Below are positions 8,662 to 18,766 of a stretch of 64,000 nt of DNA, one piece after another. Source of the stretch: Changchengzhania lutea (GTDB lineage: Bacteria; Bacteroidota; Bacteroidia; Flavobacteriales; Flavobacteriaceae). The position numbers and the translations under genes are program-made. The stretch lies in assembly GCF_006974145.1 (NCBI RefSeq), contig NZ_CP039456.1:682001-746000 (forward strand), read 5' to 3'. The notes under the pieces were generated by a model. The model made no database searches, had not been told where the DNA came from, and was given only the letters and a program-made list of their open reading frames with translations. Position 1 is the stretch's first letter. Every line of letters begins with the position of its first letter.

Positions 8662-9342
8662 ATGAACACAAATTTTAAACTTATTGCCCTAGTCTTGGCA
8701 ATTACTTTTCTAAGTTGCAATCAGAAAAACACATTGAAAGAATATAAATATGCTGACAAAGGCACAAAAATATCTTGTGGCGGCGAGAGCCAACAATTAT
8801 ATAATGAAGCCCTTTTTGCTTTTGAGGATGATATCACCAATTTTTATAAAAGAAACGGAAAGGTCGATTTACCACGTGCCTATTCACAATTTATCGGTTC
8901 AGTGTTAAGTGGTCGTGCAAAATTTTCGGAAATAATCACACCGCATACTGTAGAAGTATTTAAAATATTAAAGGAAGAAAATGATTTATGGGATGGCGAA
9001 AACCCTAAAAGCCGTTTAAATTATAAATCAGATTTTTTTAAATGCATTGCTAATCATATTGAATATGACAAATTCAAGACCACAATGAATTCGCTGCTAA
9101 TAACCAACAGCATGAGCCCGAAACTCTTTAGCATGCCCCTAACCTCGAATTATAGACGACTAACCACGGATAAATATTTAGCCGCATACGTCGCTTTCGA
9201 TTTGTTTTATGCCAAGCTTTTTGATGTCGATTTATCAAAGGTTAATGAAAATGATATATTAGAAGGCAACACAAGTACCAAAGAGAATAACGGAAAAATG
9301 ACGCCAATACTAGATGAACATGCTGGTCATAATCATTCATGA
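8662..9342 (+). CDS. Lipoprotein of unknown function between the mutase subunits
   Basis: 226-residue protein with a lipoprotein signal peptide (lipobox around FLSC, Cys about residue 19). The mature part is mostly helical, and the C-terminus ends in a His-rich tail (EHAGHNHS) that could bind metal. I do not recognise a domain. It starts 3 bp after the mutase small subunit and its stop overlaps the large-subunit start (ATGA), so it is co-translated with both. A membrane-anchored lipoprotein has no obvious part in a cytoplasmic mutase, so the link may only be operonic. Confidence 0.85.
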   Translation: MNTNFKLIALVLAITFLSCNQKNTLKEYKYADKGTKISCGGESQQLYNEALFAFEDDITNFYKRNGKVDLPRAYSQFIGSVLSGRAKFSEIITPHTVEVFKILKEENDLWDGENPKSRLNYKSDFFKCIANHIEYDKFKTTMNSLLITNSMSPKLFSMPLTSNYRRLTTDKYLAAYVAFDLFYAKLFDVDLSKVNENDILEGNTSTKENNGKMTPILDEHAGHNHS

Positions 9343-11465
9343 TTTTGAGGAAAAATCTACAACATATAACCATAACTAAGAAGACGCATACCGAAAAGGT
9401 ATGTAAGGAAAATCCGTTTTTAACGGCTGAAGGGATAGACCTTAAGCGGACCTATTCAAAAGATGATGTTAAGGATTTAGATCACCTTAACTTTGTAGCG
9501 GGCATAGCTCCGCATTTACGTGGCCCATATAGCACCATGTATGTACGCAGACCTTGGACCATCAGGCAATATGCAGGATTTTCTACAGCGGAAGACAGCA
9601 ATGCCTTTTACAGACGAAATTTAGCTGGAGGTCAAAAAGGACTATCGGTAGCTTTCGATTTAGCAACGCATCGCGGTTATGATTCAGATCATGAACGTGT
9701 CGTGGGAGATGTTGGAAAAGCAGGTGTTGCGATTGATTCGGTAGAAGACATGAAAATACTGTTTGACCAAATTCCATTGGATAAAATGAGTGTCTCCATG
9801 ACCATGAATGGCGCGGTACTGCCAATTATGGCATTTTACATCGTGGCTGCTGAAGAACAAGGGTTTACTCCAAAGGAATTAGCAGGTACTATCCAAAACG
9901 ACATTTTAAAAGAATTTATGGTACGGAATACCTATATCTATCCGCCCGCACCTTCGATGAAAATTATCTCCGATATTTTTGAATACACGAGCAAGAATAT
10001 GCCAAAATTCAACAGCATCAGTATTTCGGGTTATCATATGCAAGAAGCCGGCGCCACCTGTGATATTGAATTAGCATACACTTTGGCCGATGGTTTAGAA
10101 TATATTAGAAAAGGACTCGATGCCGGTATGGACATAGACACTTTTGCCCCTCGCCTATCCTTTTTTTGGGCCATAGGCATGAATCACTTTATGGAGATTG
10201 CAAAAATGCGGGCAGCTAGGATGCTTTGGGCAAAATTGGTTAAACAATTCAATCCTAAAAACGAAAAATCTCTAGCGCTAAGAACCCATTGTCAAACTTC
10301 TGGCTGGAGTTTAACAGAACAAGATCCCTTTAATAATGTAGCCAGAACGACTATTGAAGCTGCTGCTGCTGCCTTTGGTGGCACGCAAAGTTTACATACC
10401 AATGCGTTAGATGAAGCGATTGCATTACCAACTGATTTTTCAGCAAGAATTGCTAGAAACACACAAATCTATTTACAGGAAGAAACTAAAATAACAAAAA
10501 CGGTTGATCCGTGGGCAGGAAGTTATTATGTTGAAAAACTAACACATGATATTGTTGAAAAAGCATGGCAACTCATTGAGGAAGTTGAATCATTAGGCGG
10601 GATGACCAAAGCTATTGAAGCGGGCATTCCAAAGATTAGAATTGAGGAAGCAGCAGCACGAAAGCAGGCTCGGATTGACTCTAACCAGGATATTATTGTT
10701 GGTGTCAACAAATATCGCCTGGATGAAGAAGCTCCTATCTCAACATTGGAAGTGGATAACCAAACGGTCAGGGATTCCCAAATTGAACGGTTAAACACTA
10801 TTAAAGCGCGGAGAGATACCAAAAAAGTGAACCGCTCATTGTTAAATTTAACTGAGGGTGCACGAACAGGCAAAGAAAATTTACTAGCTTTAGCAGTTGA
10901 AGCTGCTAGAGCGCGTGCCACCTTGGGCGAAATAAGCGATGCCCTAGAAGCGGAATTTGGTCGGTATAAAGCACAGATAAAATCATTTTCAGGCGTGTAT
11001 AGTAAAGAAATAAAGGGCGATAAGAGTTTTCAAAAAGCCAAGGATTTGGCCGATCGGTTTGCGGAACAGGATGGTCGAAGACCCCGAATAATGATTGCCA
11101 AAATGGGACAGGACGGACACGATCGCGGCGCCAAAGTGGTAGCTACTGGCTATGCAGATGTGGGTTTTGATGTAGACATTGGCCCCTTATTCCAAACCCC
11201 ACAAGAGGCCGCAAAACAAGCGGTAGAAAATGATGTCCATATTTTAGGCGTTTCATCATTGGCCGCAGGTCACAAAACCTTGGTCCCTCAAGTTATTGAC
11301 TACTTAAAAGGGTATGGGCGTGACGATATTATGGTTGTTGTTGGTGGTGTGATTCCAAAACAGGATTACCAATATTTATTTGATGCTGGCGCCATTGCGG
11401 TGTTTGGTCCTGGCACAAAAATTAGTGATGCTGCTATTAAAATTTTAGAGATATTGATTGATTAA
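9339..11465 (+). CDS. scpA: Methylmalonyl-CoA mutase large (catalytic) subunit
   Basis: 708 residues, close to the usual ~715. The N-terminal substrate-binding TIM barrel holds conserved segments such as [37 protein letters not shown] and [15 protein letters not shown]. The C-terminal ~140 residues form the cobalamin-binding domain with the DxHxxG motif (GQDGHDRG). It catalyses adenosylcobalamin-dependent rearrangement of methylmalonyl-CoA and succinyl-CoA. The start is an ATGA overlap with the lipoprotein gene upstream. No cobalamin riboswitch is visible before the operon. Confidence 0.97.
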   Translation: MILRKNLQHITITKKTHTEKVCKENPFLTAEGIDLKRTYSKDDVKDLDHLNFVAGIAPHLRGPYSTMYVRRPWTIRQYAGFSTAEDSNAFYRRNLAGGQKGLSVAFDLATHRGYDSDHERVVGDVGKAGVAIDSVEDMKILFDQIPLDKMSVSMTMNGAVLPIMAFYIVAAEEQGFTPKELAGTIQNDILKEFMVRNTYIYPPAPSMKIISDIFEYTSKNMPKFNSISISGYHMQEAGATCDIELAYTLADGLEYIRKGLDAGMDIDTFAPRLSFFWAIGMNHFMEIAKMRAARMLWAKLVKQFNPKNEKSLALRTHCQTSGWSLTEQDPFNNVARTTIEAAAAAFGGTQSLHTNALDEAIALPTDFSARIARNTQIYLQEETKITKTVDPWAGSYYVEKLTHDIVEKAWQLIEEVESLGGMTKAIEAGIPKIRIEEAAARKQARIDSNQDIIVGVNKYRLDEEAPISTLEVDNQTVRDSQIERLNTIKARRDTKKVNRSLLNLTEGARTGKENLLALAVEAARARATLGEISDALEAEFGRYKAQIKSFSGVYSKEIKGDKSFQKAKDLADRFAEQDGRRPRIMIAKMGQDGHDRGAKVVATGYADVGFDVDIGPLFQTPQEAAKQAVENDVHILGVSSLAAGHKTLVPQVIDYLKGYGRDDIMVVVGGVIPKQDYQYLFDAGAIAVFGPGTKISDAAIKILEILID

Positions 11466-11585
11466 TGTCTCATATAGTGAGAATAAACATACTGGTGTGT
11501 TTATTACTTAGTTGTAGACCATTTGGTAAAACTAAATGGAAAATTAACACTCAAAATCACTAAAGAAAATTAAAACATTGTTATA

Positions 11586-11780
11586 ATGAAAAACGAAAAT
11601 TTATTTTACACAATTGGCTCTACTATTATACTTGGAGCAGCAATAATGAAAATTTTAGATGTACGATATGCCAACTCAATTCTGATTTTCTCATTTGTGG
11701 GTTTGCAAGTATTTCAATCTTGGCATGTATCCCAACTGAAAAAGAGAATTAATGAATTGGAGAAAAAACTAAACCAATAA
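11586..11780 (+). CDS. Small two-helix membrane protein
   Basis: 64-residue protein with two hydrophobic segments (~residues 8-24 and 28-45) followed by a charged amphipathic tail, QLKKRINELEKKLNQ, that may form a short coiled coil. There is no family I can name. It is separated from the mutase gene by 120 bp, in which AATAAACA/TGTTTATT could form a weak hairpin, so it probably has its own promoter. The composition looks like a real small inner-membrane protein rather than a chance frame. Confidence 0.65.
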   Translation: MKNENLFYTIGSTIILGAAIMKILDVRYANSILIFSFVGLQVFQSWHVSQLKKRINELEKKLNQ

Positions 11781-11792
11781 TCTCCTAAAAGC

Positions 11793-11910
11793 CTACAACA
11801 AAGAAGTGAATTAAAAAAAATAATTTAAGTACTCCGATAGTTATCGGAATTGAATCAAAGTTTTCATAATAAGGTAGTCTTGGTTTTACAATAGCAAAGG
11901 CTTGTTTTAA
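11793..11910 (+). repeat. Left copy of imperfect direct repeat flanking the VOC gene
   Basis: About 118 bp that matches 12448-12570 with scattered substitutions. Both copies contain a CCGATAG/CTATCGG palindrome and end in the shared stretch AATAGCAAAGG followed by TTGTTTTAA. Together they bracket the VOC gene like a cassette. Confidence 0.75.
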
Positions 11911-12014
11911 CAGTTTATTTATCACTGCTATTAATCCTGTTTTTTCGGTTTTTATTTGATAAATTAGGTGCTTAAACATGCAATAAACCATATAAACACG
12001 TTGTATGTTGAGAA

Positions 12015-12437
12015 ATGAATATGAAAAGTAATGAAATAGCAATTGACTTTTTAGATCACGTAGCTATTCGAGTGCAGGACTTGAATATATCTGCTGAATG
12101 GTATCAGAAAGTTCTTGGTCTAAAAAAATATCAGCTACCTGAGTGGGGAGATTTTCCAATTTTCTTACTTTCTGGAAAATCAGGAATAGCTTTGTTTCCA
12201 GCTAAACTTACTGATGCTCAACTTGAATTGAACTCAAAAAACGTAAAAATAGACCACTTTGCATTCAATGTGACAAATGAGAATTTTGAGAAAGCAAAAA
12301 AGAGATATACTGAATTGAATTTGGGATTTAATATTCAAGACCATTTTTATTTTCATTCAATTTATACAAAAGACCCTGATGGGCATATTGTTGAATTGAC
12401 TACAATTGTTGTGGATGAAAATAAATTTTATCAATAA
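12015..12437 (+). CDS. VOC superfamily (glyoxalase/dioxygenase-like) protein
   Basis: 140 residues, one vicinal-oxygen-chelate domain made of two beta-alpha-beta-beta-beta modules. Visible family features are FLDHVAIRVQDLNISAEWYQ at the start, KIDHFAFNV in the middle and the C-terminal YTKDPDGHIVELT, where His and Glu are the usual metal ligands. The substrate cannot be predicted; relatives include glyoxalase I, fosfomycin or bleomycin resistance proteins and dioxygenases. It stands alone between two ~120-bp direct repeats, suggesting it came in as a cassette. Confidence 0.85.
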   Translation: MNMKSNEIAIDFLDHVAIRVQDLNISAEWYQKVLGLKKYQLPEWGDFPIFLLSGKSGIALFPAKLTDAQLELNSKNVKIDHFAFNVTNENFEKAKKRYTELNLGFNIQDHFYFHSIYTKDPDGHIVELTTIVVDENKFYQ

Positions 12438-12447
12438 AAAGTAAAAA

Positions 12448-12570
12448 CTACACAACAAAGAACTGAGTTAAAAAACAAACTATTTAAGCTATTCCGATAG
12501 CTATCGGAATTGAAACAAAATTTTCATCATAAGGGCGTCCTGATTTTGCAATAGCAAAGGTTTGTTTTAA
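12448..12570 (+). repeat. Right copy of imperfect direct repeat flanking the VOC gene
   Basis: Partner of 11793-11910. Here the central palindrome is perfect (CCGATAGCTATCGG). The copy runs straight into TTTTATGATGTAATTGGTAT (about 12576-12594), which resembles the end of the MITE-like element at 23893-24054. Confidence 0.75.
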
Positions 12571-12619
12571 GCATATTTTATGATGTAATTGGTATACGTC
12601 TTGCAACAACATGAAACAA

Positions 12620-12657
12620 AAAAAATCCAATTCATAGTATTTATGAACTGGATTTTT
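12620..12657. terminator. Bidirectional terminator between VOC gene and M16 protease
   Basis: AAAAATCCA-A-TTCATA pairs with TATGAA-C-TGGATTTTT around a short loop. A-tract and T-tract lie on either side, so it can end transcription from both convergent genes. Confidence 0.8.
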
Positions 12658-12676
12658 ATACTTAAAAATAAAGCAG

Positions 12677-15445
12677 TTAATCTACTTTCTCATCTTCATT
12701 GTTAATTTCCATTTCTTCAAAATCTCCAGCGTTGACCACCGTCCATTTATCAAATGTTTTGAAATATTTCTTGATGGCTTTATTAACATCTTCAACAGTT
12801 AAATTAGTAACACGTTCTTCAATATCTTTTTGAAACATCATATCCCTATCAAAATATAAATTATTACTGATGGTTCTTGAAAGTTCATTATCCTTGGCAC
12901 GCGACACATTTTCACCTTGAACCCAACTCGTCAAGGCTACTTTTAGCTCTTCTTCTGTAATGCCCTCTTTGATGAATCTTTCGATTTCCTCTTTAAAACC
13001 TAGCTGCACTTTGGATGCGTTTTCTGGCGCATAAATGGCATAGACCATTACCGAAGAGTTTTTGTCCTTTTTATCTGGATCTACACTCACTCTGCCTCCT
13101 GCGCCATAACTCACACCATCCTTTTGGCGCAACCTTCCGGCAATTCTAGAATTTAAAAACCCACCACCAAATATGGAACTTGCTATTTCCAGAGCGGCAA
13201 AATCCTTATCTTCTTGACTAGCTTCAAAAGACATCATGCCAATACTAATGGCGTTCTTTTTGTCTGGTGTTTTTATCTTATCATTGGCCGTGTTGTTGGG
13301 CTTGAAACTGTTTGATATTTCAGTATATGGTTTATCGGTTTTAAAATCTGCATATGCCTTTTCAAAATAATCTTTGATGGCCTCCTCATCAATATTACCA
13401 ATGGCTATCAAGGATGCATTGTCTGAAATACCATAAAACGTATTATAATAGTCCTGTAATTTTTCAATAGTGACTGCATTAACCTCTTCAACATCTTCTT
13501 CTATAGTTGTTACATAAGAGGGATGGCCTTTTTTATACCTTTGATTTAAAAGGCGCAAGGTTTTACCTGCTAAAAATTGAGGTTCCGTTTTATTTTTTTC
13601 AATGCTGGCCAATTCCTGTGTTTTAAGTTTATCTAATTCGGCTTGATCAAACTTTGGGTTTTTAAGCATGTCTGTCATTAACGCTAAGGCATCCATGAGA
13701 TACTCTTTTGTTGTGTTAATATTAGCGTTTATGCGCCCATTAGATCCGGAAAAACGAATAGACGATTTCATTGCACTTAACTTATCTTCAATCTCTTGTC
13801 TTGAAAAATTCTGAGTGCCTTTATCTAGCATTTTAGCCGTATAGCTTGCCAAACGGCCTTTATTCATAAAATCATCAACATTACCATTTCTAATAATGAA
13901 TGAAAGTGTTATAGTTTCACCACGGTTATCTTTTTTAATAAAACCATATTCAATAGGCGTTTGCTCCAGTGTTCCAGAATTGAGCGTGCTTTGAATATTA
14001 TCATATGAGATATCGAACGCCTGGCCTTCACCAAGACTTTCCTTCCCTTTATAATCTGCTACCAACTCATCAAGATTTTCAGTATGCTCAATCTCAACAC
14101 GGATCGGTTCTTTGGTTGGTATAAAATTCCCAACAGTTCTGTTGGTATAAATCAAGTATCTATTGATAGCTGCATTTACTTTTTCAGCAGTCATCGCTTC
14201 AATTCGGTCTCTTTGAATAAATAATAATCGCCAGTCTCCAGCTCCGATAAATTCACTCGTGAAGGTGCCTAGATAGGCAGAATTTCTACTAAGCTGATCC
14301 ACTTGCTTTAAGATATTGGCCTTGGCACGTTTAAGTTCTTCATCGGTTATCGGATGATTCTTCAAGTCATCTAGTAATGACAGCATTACATTTTCAGCTT
14401 CTTCTAAAGACTTATCTGAAGGCACATCTACATTGATGTACATAAATGAAGGTTCTTTAGTAAACGGAATATAAGAATATAAGCTTGAGGCTTTTTTACC
14501 ATCTACTAACGCTTTGTATAATCTACCAGAAGGATTGTCTGTTAATATTTGCTCAGCAACAGACATCGCAGCATAATCTTCATGCGAGCCTGCAGGCATA
14601 TGATACAATGCCGATACGATTTGAAGATCGCCTACACGACTTAGAGTAACTCTCTTTTCGCCATCTTGTGCTGGCTCAACGGTAGGAACATCGTTTAAAG
14701 CTATGTTTGGGTTTTTAAGCGATCCAAATTTTTTCTCAACAAGCGCCAATGTTTTGTCCTTATCAAACTTGCCCGTAATCATTAACACTGCGTTATCTGG
14801 ACGGTAGTATTTTTTGTAAAACGCTTTTAGGTTTTCAATGGGAACACGTTCTATATCAGAGCGATTCCCTATGGTAGATTGTCCGTAATTATGCCATAAA
14901 TAAGCAGAACTCACTACCTTTTGCATCAATACTCTGGATGGTGAATTCTCACTGCGCTCAAATTCATTTCTAACTACAGAAAACTCAGATTCCAAATCTT
15001 TTTTTGCAATGTATGAATTCAGCATTCTATCGGCTTCAAGGTCCAGTGCCCAATCCAGGTTTTCATCTGTGGCATTAAAAGTCTCAAAATAATTAGTACG
15101 GTCAAAATACGTAGTACCATTAGGTCTTGCCCCATGCGCCGTTAATTCTTTTGGGATATCCGGATGATTAGGCGTTCCTTTAAACACCATGTGTTCTAAG
15201 AGGTGTGCCATACCTTTTTCTCCGTAACCTTCATGTCTAGAACCCACTAAATAGGTGATGTTTACCGTAATAGTTTGCGAGGAATTGTCTGGGAATAACA
15301 ATACTTTTAAGCCATTATCTAAAACATATTGTGTGATACCTTCCACACTAGCCGTTTCTTTAATTTGACCTTGAATATTAATGGATAATAATACTAAAAG
15401 GACTGTAAAGCACAGCCTTTTAAAAATTGAATTGTTTTTTTTCAT
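12677..15445 (-). CDS. M16 family zinc metallopeptidase (pitrilysin-like)
   Basis: 922 residues with an N-terminal signal peptide, so periplasmic or secreted. The N-terminal M16 domain carries the inverted zinc motif HLLEH within MAHLLEHMVFKGT, with the third ligand Glu in the downstream VVRNEFERSENS stretch. The second half is another M16 repeat (from about IEYGFIKKDNRGE) without HxxEH, the usual inactive clamshell partner. Such proteins degrade peptides. It stands alone on the minus strand, with the terminator at 12620-12657 downstream. Confidence 0.95.
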   Translation of the reverse strand: MKKNNSIFKRLCFTVLLVLLSINIQGQIKETASVEGITQYVLDNGLKVLLFPDNSSQTITVNITYLVGSRHEGYGEKGMAHLLEHMVFKGTPNHPDIPKELTAHGARPNGTTYFDRTNYFETFNATDENLDWALDLEADRMLNSYIAKKDLESEFSVVRNEFERSENSPSRVLMQKVVSSAYLWHNYGQSTIGNRSDIERVPIENLKAFYKKYYRPDNAVLMITGKFDKDKTLALVEKKFGSLKNPNIALNDVPTVEPAQDGEKRVTLSRVGDLQIVSALYHMPAGSHEDYAAMSVAEQILTDNPSGRLYKALVDGKKASSLYSYIPFTKEPSFMYINVDVPSDKSLEEAENVMLSLLDDLKNHPITDEELKRAKANILKQVDQLSRNSAYLGTFTSEFIGAGDWRLLFIQRDRIEAMTAEKVNAAINRYLIYTNRTVGNFIPTKEPIRVEIEHTENLDELVADYKGKESLGEGQAFDISYDNIQSTLNSGTLEQTPIEYGFIKKDNRGETITLSFIIRNGNVDDFMNKGRLASYTAKMLDKGTQNFSRQEIEDKLSAMKSSIRFSGSNGRINANINTTKEYLMDALALMTDMLKNPKFDQAELDKLKTQELASIEKNKTEPQFLAGKTLRLLNQRYKKGHPSYVTTIEEDVEEVNAVTIEKLQDYYNTFYGISDNASLIAIGNIDEEAIKDYFEKAYADFKTDKPYTEISNSFKPNNTANDKIKTPDKKNAISIGMMSFEASQEDKDFAALEIASSIFGGGFLNSRIAGRLRQKDGVSYGAGGRVSVDPDKKDKNSSVMVYAIYAPENASKVQLGFKEEIERFIKEGITEEELKVALTSWVQGENVSRAKDNELSRTISNNLYFDRDMMFQKDIEERVTNLTVEDVNKAIKKYFKTFDKWTVVNAGDFEEMEINNEDEKVD

Positions 15446-15623
15446 GATATTTTAAATTAGTCTTTTGTAAAGATATTAAATCATCATCAAATTTTTATTG
15501 AATTTACTTACGTAAAATGTTAAATTTTGAGTTATCCACTCAACCACTTTAAACGATACAGAACTGCATCCGATTAATGGAATGTTTACTAACTTAGTAC
15601 ATATTACAGTCTCTGTAAATCTA

Positions 15624-15824
15624 AATAAAAAATTTCTTGAAACCGACTATCCTCGAGGCAAAGCCATAGAGGTATTTCGCCGGTTTCATTTTGCCCTTTG
15701 GGTCAAAAACCGAAATTTTATATTTTACCTCACCCGGAACTGCCAAAAAGCAGTTCCGACCTCTCCGAAGGAGAGGTGAATCGGAAACCCCGAGGCAGAG
15801 CCATCGGAGAATTATTTAGATTAA
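15624..15824 (+). repeat. Dispersed ~200-bp structured repeat, copy 1
   Basis: Nearly identical to 29041-29239. It contains the hairpins CGGAACTGC/GCAGTTCCG and CCTCTCC/GGAGAGG and a terminal GAAACCG/CGGTTTC pair, as in a BIME-like repetitive element. Together with the rest of the 449-bp gap 15446-15894 it has no gene I can support; the short frames through it only translate the repeat. Confidence 0.85.
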
Positions 15825-15894
15825 TCGAATATATAATACCAGTGACTATAAAATTCAATTTACTATTAGGCACTATCCTATTAATAACTATCTC

Positions 15895-16377
15895 ATGATA
15901 CTTTTTAAATTTAATAATGACAGTAATATCTCCGATTGGCGTATAGTTGATGATGTCGTTATGGGCGGTAAGTCTAGCGGCTCATTTAATTTAAGCAACT
16001 CGGGGACAGGGGTATTTGAAGGCTATGTATCATTGGAAAATAACGGTGGATTTTCCATAGTACAATTTAATTTTGAAACTAAGAATGTTAATGCACTCAC
16101 GACTGTGGTAATTAAACTAAAAGGGGATGGTAAAAACTATCAGTTCAGGGTCAAGTCCAATACTGACGACGACTTTTCATACGTGGTACCATTTGAGACT
16201 ACTGGAGATTGGCAAACCATCACAATACCTTTCGATAGTATGTATCCTACATTTAGGGGTAGAAAATTGGACGCTGTTAATTTTCCAGGTAAAAGCATAG
16301 AAATGATTGCTTTTCTGATTGCTAACAAAAAAGAAGAATCGTTTAAACTAGAAATTGATAGTATAATTTTAATGTGA
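15895..16377 (+). CDS. CIA30 (NDUFAF1-like) domain protein
   Basis: 160 residues covering a single CIA30 beta-sandwich domain, with the characteristic N-terminal WRIVDDVVMGGKSSG and the later FRGRKLDAVNFPGKSIEMIAFLIANK. In mitochondria the family assists complex I assembly; the role of the small bacterial versions is not established. There is no signal peptide, so it is probably cytoplasmic. It lies alone between the dispersed repeat and the convergent PLP enzyme gene. Confidence 0.9.
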   Translation: MILFKFNNDSNISDWRIVDDVVMGGKSSGSFNLSNSGTGVFEGYVSLENNGGFSIVQFNFETKNVNALTTVVIKLKGDGKNYQFRVKSNTDDDFSYVVPFETTGDWQTITIPFDSMYPTFRGRKLDAVNFPGKSIEMIAFLIANKKEESFKLEIDSIILM

Positions 16378-16421
16378 AAATTTAAACGTTTTGCAACGCC
16401 TTTATTTGAGTGCCCAATCCG

Positions 16422-17402
16422 TTATTCCAAATACCCCATTTTTCGCATCCAATCGTTATTGAACATTTTTCCAACATAACGACTCCCGTGATCATGAAAG
16501 AGCACGACAACCACATCATCTTTAGTAAAATGTTCCTGTAGTTGTAAAACACCCTTAATTGCTGAACCCGCAGAATTGCCTAAAAACATACCTTCTTCCT
16601 TGGCCAGTTTCTGTGTATACACAGCCGCATCCTTATCAGTTACTTTGGTAAAACCATCAATTAAGCTAAAATTCACATTCTCTGGTAGTATATCTTCACC
16701 AATGCCTTCTGTCACGTAAGGATAAATCTCGTTTTCATCAAAAACACCCGTTTCATGGTATTTCTTAAAAACACTTCCGTAGGTATCAACACCCCAAATT
16801 TTAATATTTGGATTTTGCTCTTTTAAATATTTACCAACCCCTGAAATGGTTCCCCCTGTACCAACACCCACTACAAAATGCGTAATCTTACCGTCGGTCT
16901 GTTTCCAGATTTCTGGTCCGGTACTTTCATAATGTGCTTGGGCATTACTGGGGTTATCGTATTGGTTTACATACCACGAATTTGGTGTTTCTTCACCCAA
17001 ACGCTTAGACACCGAATAGTATGAACGGGGATCTGATGGTTCTACATCTGTAGGGCAAACGACAACCTCAGCACCTACAGCACGTAAAATATCCATTTTC
17101 TCTTTGGATTGTTTATCACTTATAACAAAAATACATTTATACCCTTTAACAATGGCCACCAATGCTAAGCCCATTCCAGTATTACCTGAAGTCCCTTCGA
17201 TAATAGTCCCCTCAGGTTTTAATCTACCGTCTGCTTCAGCATCCTCAATCATTTTGAGTGCCATTCGGTCTTTTGTTGAATTACCAGGGTTGAAGGTTTC
17301 ATATTTTGCCAAAACCAAGCATGGCAAATCAGCGGTAAGTTTATTTAATTTTACTAGCGGGGTATTCCCTATCGTTTCAAGTATATTTTTAGCGTAATCC
17401 AT
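16422..17402 (-). CDS. PLP-dependent cystathionine beta-synthase/cysteine synthase family enzyme
   Basis: 326 residues, fold-type II PLP enzyme. The Schiff-base Lys lies in NPGNSTKDRMAL, the phosphate-binding loop is GVGTGGTISG, and EGTSGNTGMGLA contacts the substrate carboxylate. The stretch NQYDNPSNAQAHYESTGPEI resembles cystathionine beta-synthase more than plain CysK, but the C-terminal regulatory CBS domains are absent. It makes cysteine or cystathionine from an activated serine; which of the two cannot be decided here. Confidence 0.92.
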   Translation of the reverse strand: MDYAKNILETIGNTPLVKLNKLTADLPCLVLAKYETFNPGNSTKDRMALKMIEDAEADGRLKPEGTIIEGTSGNTGMGLALVAIVKGYKCIFVISDKQSKEKMDILRAVGAEVVVCPTDVEPSDPRSYYSVSKRLGEETPNSWYVNQYDNPSNAQAHYESTGPEIWKQTDGKITHFVVGVGTGGTISGVGKYLKEQNPNIKIWGVDTYGSVFKKYHETGVFDENEIYPYVTEGIGEDILPENVNFSLIDGFTKVTDKDAAVYTQKLAKEEGMFLGNSAGSAIKGVLQLQEHFTKDDVVVVLFHDHGSRYVGKMFNNDWMRKMGYLE

Positions 17403-17522
17403 AAAAAAATTTTCAATGCAAATTTAAGGTAATTGTTAATAGTGGAAAGCCAAAAGATGAATTTATTGCGTTAGTGGTTTAGCAATTTTTTAAGCTCATT
17501 AAAAAATACCAAGTGCTAAAAA

Positions 17523-18758
17523 CTACTCAAATCTTATAGCCCGTACTGGTGAAATCTTAGTAATAATATACGACGGTACCAAAAGCATGAGCATACACAA
17601 GACTAGTGTCCCGATGTTTAGCAAGGCTATATATCCGAAACTAATATAAACAGGAGCCTCGGTAACGTAATATACACTGGGGTCTAAAGGAAAAAGTTTA
17701 AAGTACTTTTGTGAAAACAGCAGCCCTAAACCCAAAAAATTGCCCCATAACAAACCTAAAAAAATAAGGTAAGAAGCATTATATAGGAACAACTTTCTAA
17801 TACTCCAATTCGTGCTTCCTAAGGCTTTTAAAATACCAATCATTTGAGTACGTTCCAGAATTAACACGAGTAATGCTGTAATCATATTAATACCCGCTAC
17901 CAATATCATAATCCCGATAATACCGTAGGTGTTTTTATCAAAAATTTTTATCCACTCAAAAATCATACTATACTTATCTGTAATAGTGATTGTATTTAAG
18001 GTTGAAGGTGTATTTTGGTAAATCTCAATACCTTTTTTATCCAAATTATCATAGTCGGTAACAAATACCTCAAAATTACCAATTTGGTCATCTTCCCATT
18101 TGTTTATACGTTGGATATGCCGAATATTGCCGATTAAAAACTGCTTGTCTAAATCTTGAAACCCTGAATTATAAACACCTACAATATTAAAAGTGATAAT
18201 GTTTGGAAGTTTTTCTGGATCTTCTTTAGCAAACACCATTTGAAACCGCTCGCCCACCTCGAAGCCCAATCGGTTTGCTAGATATTGAGAGATTAACACT
18301 TCTTCACTCCATTTCTTATCGAAATTTGGCAAGCGACCTGTAACTAAAAACTCTTCAAAATAATTCCAATTATAGTCACCGTCTACACCTTTTAAAATTG
18401 CTCCCTCAAAATCTGTTTCGGTTCGTATGACTCCAAATTTAGTCGCCACCGCTTGAATATGGGATATACCTTCTACAGTTTTAAATTCTGGATAAAAGTC
18501 TTGGTTTTTAGAAATTGGCGCTATACTTTCCTGAGAATTATTACTATCGTAGTTAGCAATGTTCACGTGCCCGTTAAATGCCACGACTTTATCTCGAATT
18601 TTATTTTGCAATCCCATCCCTGTCGCCATGGCAATCATCATGACAATAATACCTATAGCAATCGCTGCTATACCAATTTTTATTATTGGTGCCGATATGC
18701 TACTTTTATACGCTTTACTACCAATAATACGTTTAGCTATAAAATACTCGTAATTCAA
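17523..18758 (-). CDS. FtsX/LolC-like ABC transporter permease
   Basis: 411 residues with the MacB/LolC layout: one transmembrane helix near residues 25-50, a large periplasmic domain (~55-265), then three C-terminal helices in an FtsX domain (ILERTQMIGILKALGSTNWSIRKLF is diagnostic). It probably extracts lipoproteins or another envelope substrate with an ATPase encoded elsewhere. The start is TTG at 18756-18758, because an in-frame stop lies three codons upstream. The divergent namZ gene starts only 8 bp away, so both promoters must overlap the opposite gene. Confidence 0.88.
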   Translation of the reverse strand: MNYEYFIAKRIIGSKAYKSSISAPIIKIGIAAIAIGIIVMMIAMATGMGLQNKIRDKVVAFNGHVNIANYDSNNSQESIAPISKNQDFYPEFKTVEGISHIQAVATKFGVIRTETDFEGAILKGVDGDYNWNYFEEFLVTGRLPNFDKKWSEEVLISQYLANRLGFEVGERFQMVFAKEDPEKLPNIITFNIVGVYNSGFQDLDKQFLIGNIRHIQRINKWEDDQIGNFEVFVTDYDNLDKKGIEIYQNTPSTLNTITITDKYSMIFEWIKIFDKNTYGIIGIMILVAGINMITALLVLILERTQMIGILKALGSTNWSIRKLFLYNASYLIFLGLLWGNFLGLGLLFSQKYFKLFPLDPSVYYVTEAPVYISFGYIALLNIGTLVLCMLMLLVPSYIITKISPVRAIRFE

Positions 18759-18766
18759 AATTATCT

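Noticed and set aside
15582-15898. Short plus-strand frames giving a peptide with PHPELPKSSSDLSEGE, also at 29113-29322
   Set aside because: They only translate the dispersed structured repeat; identical peptides from repeat DNA are not evidence of a gene.
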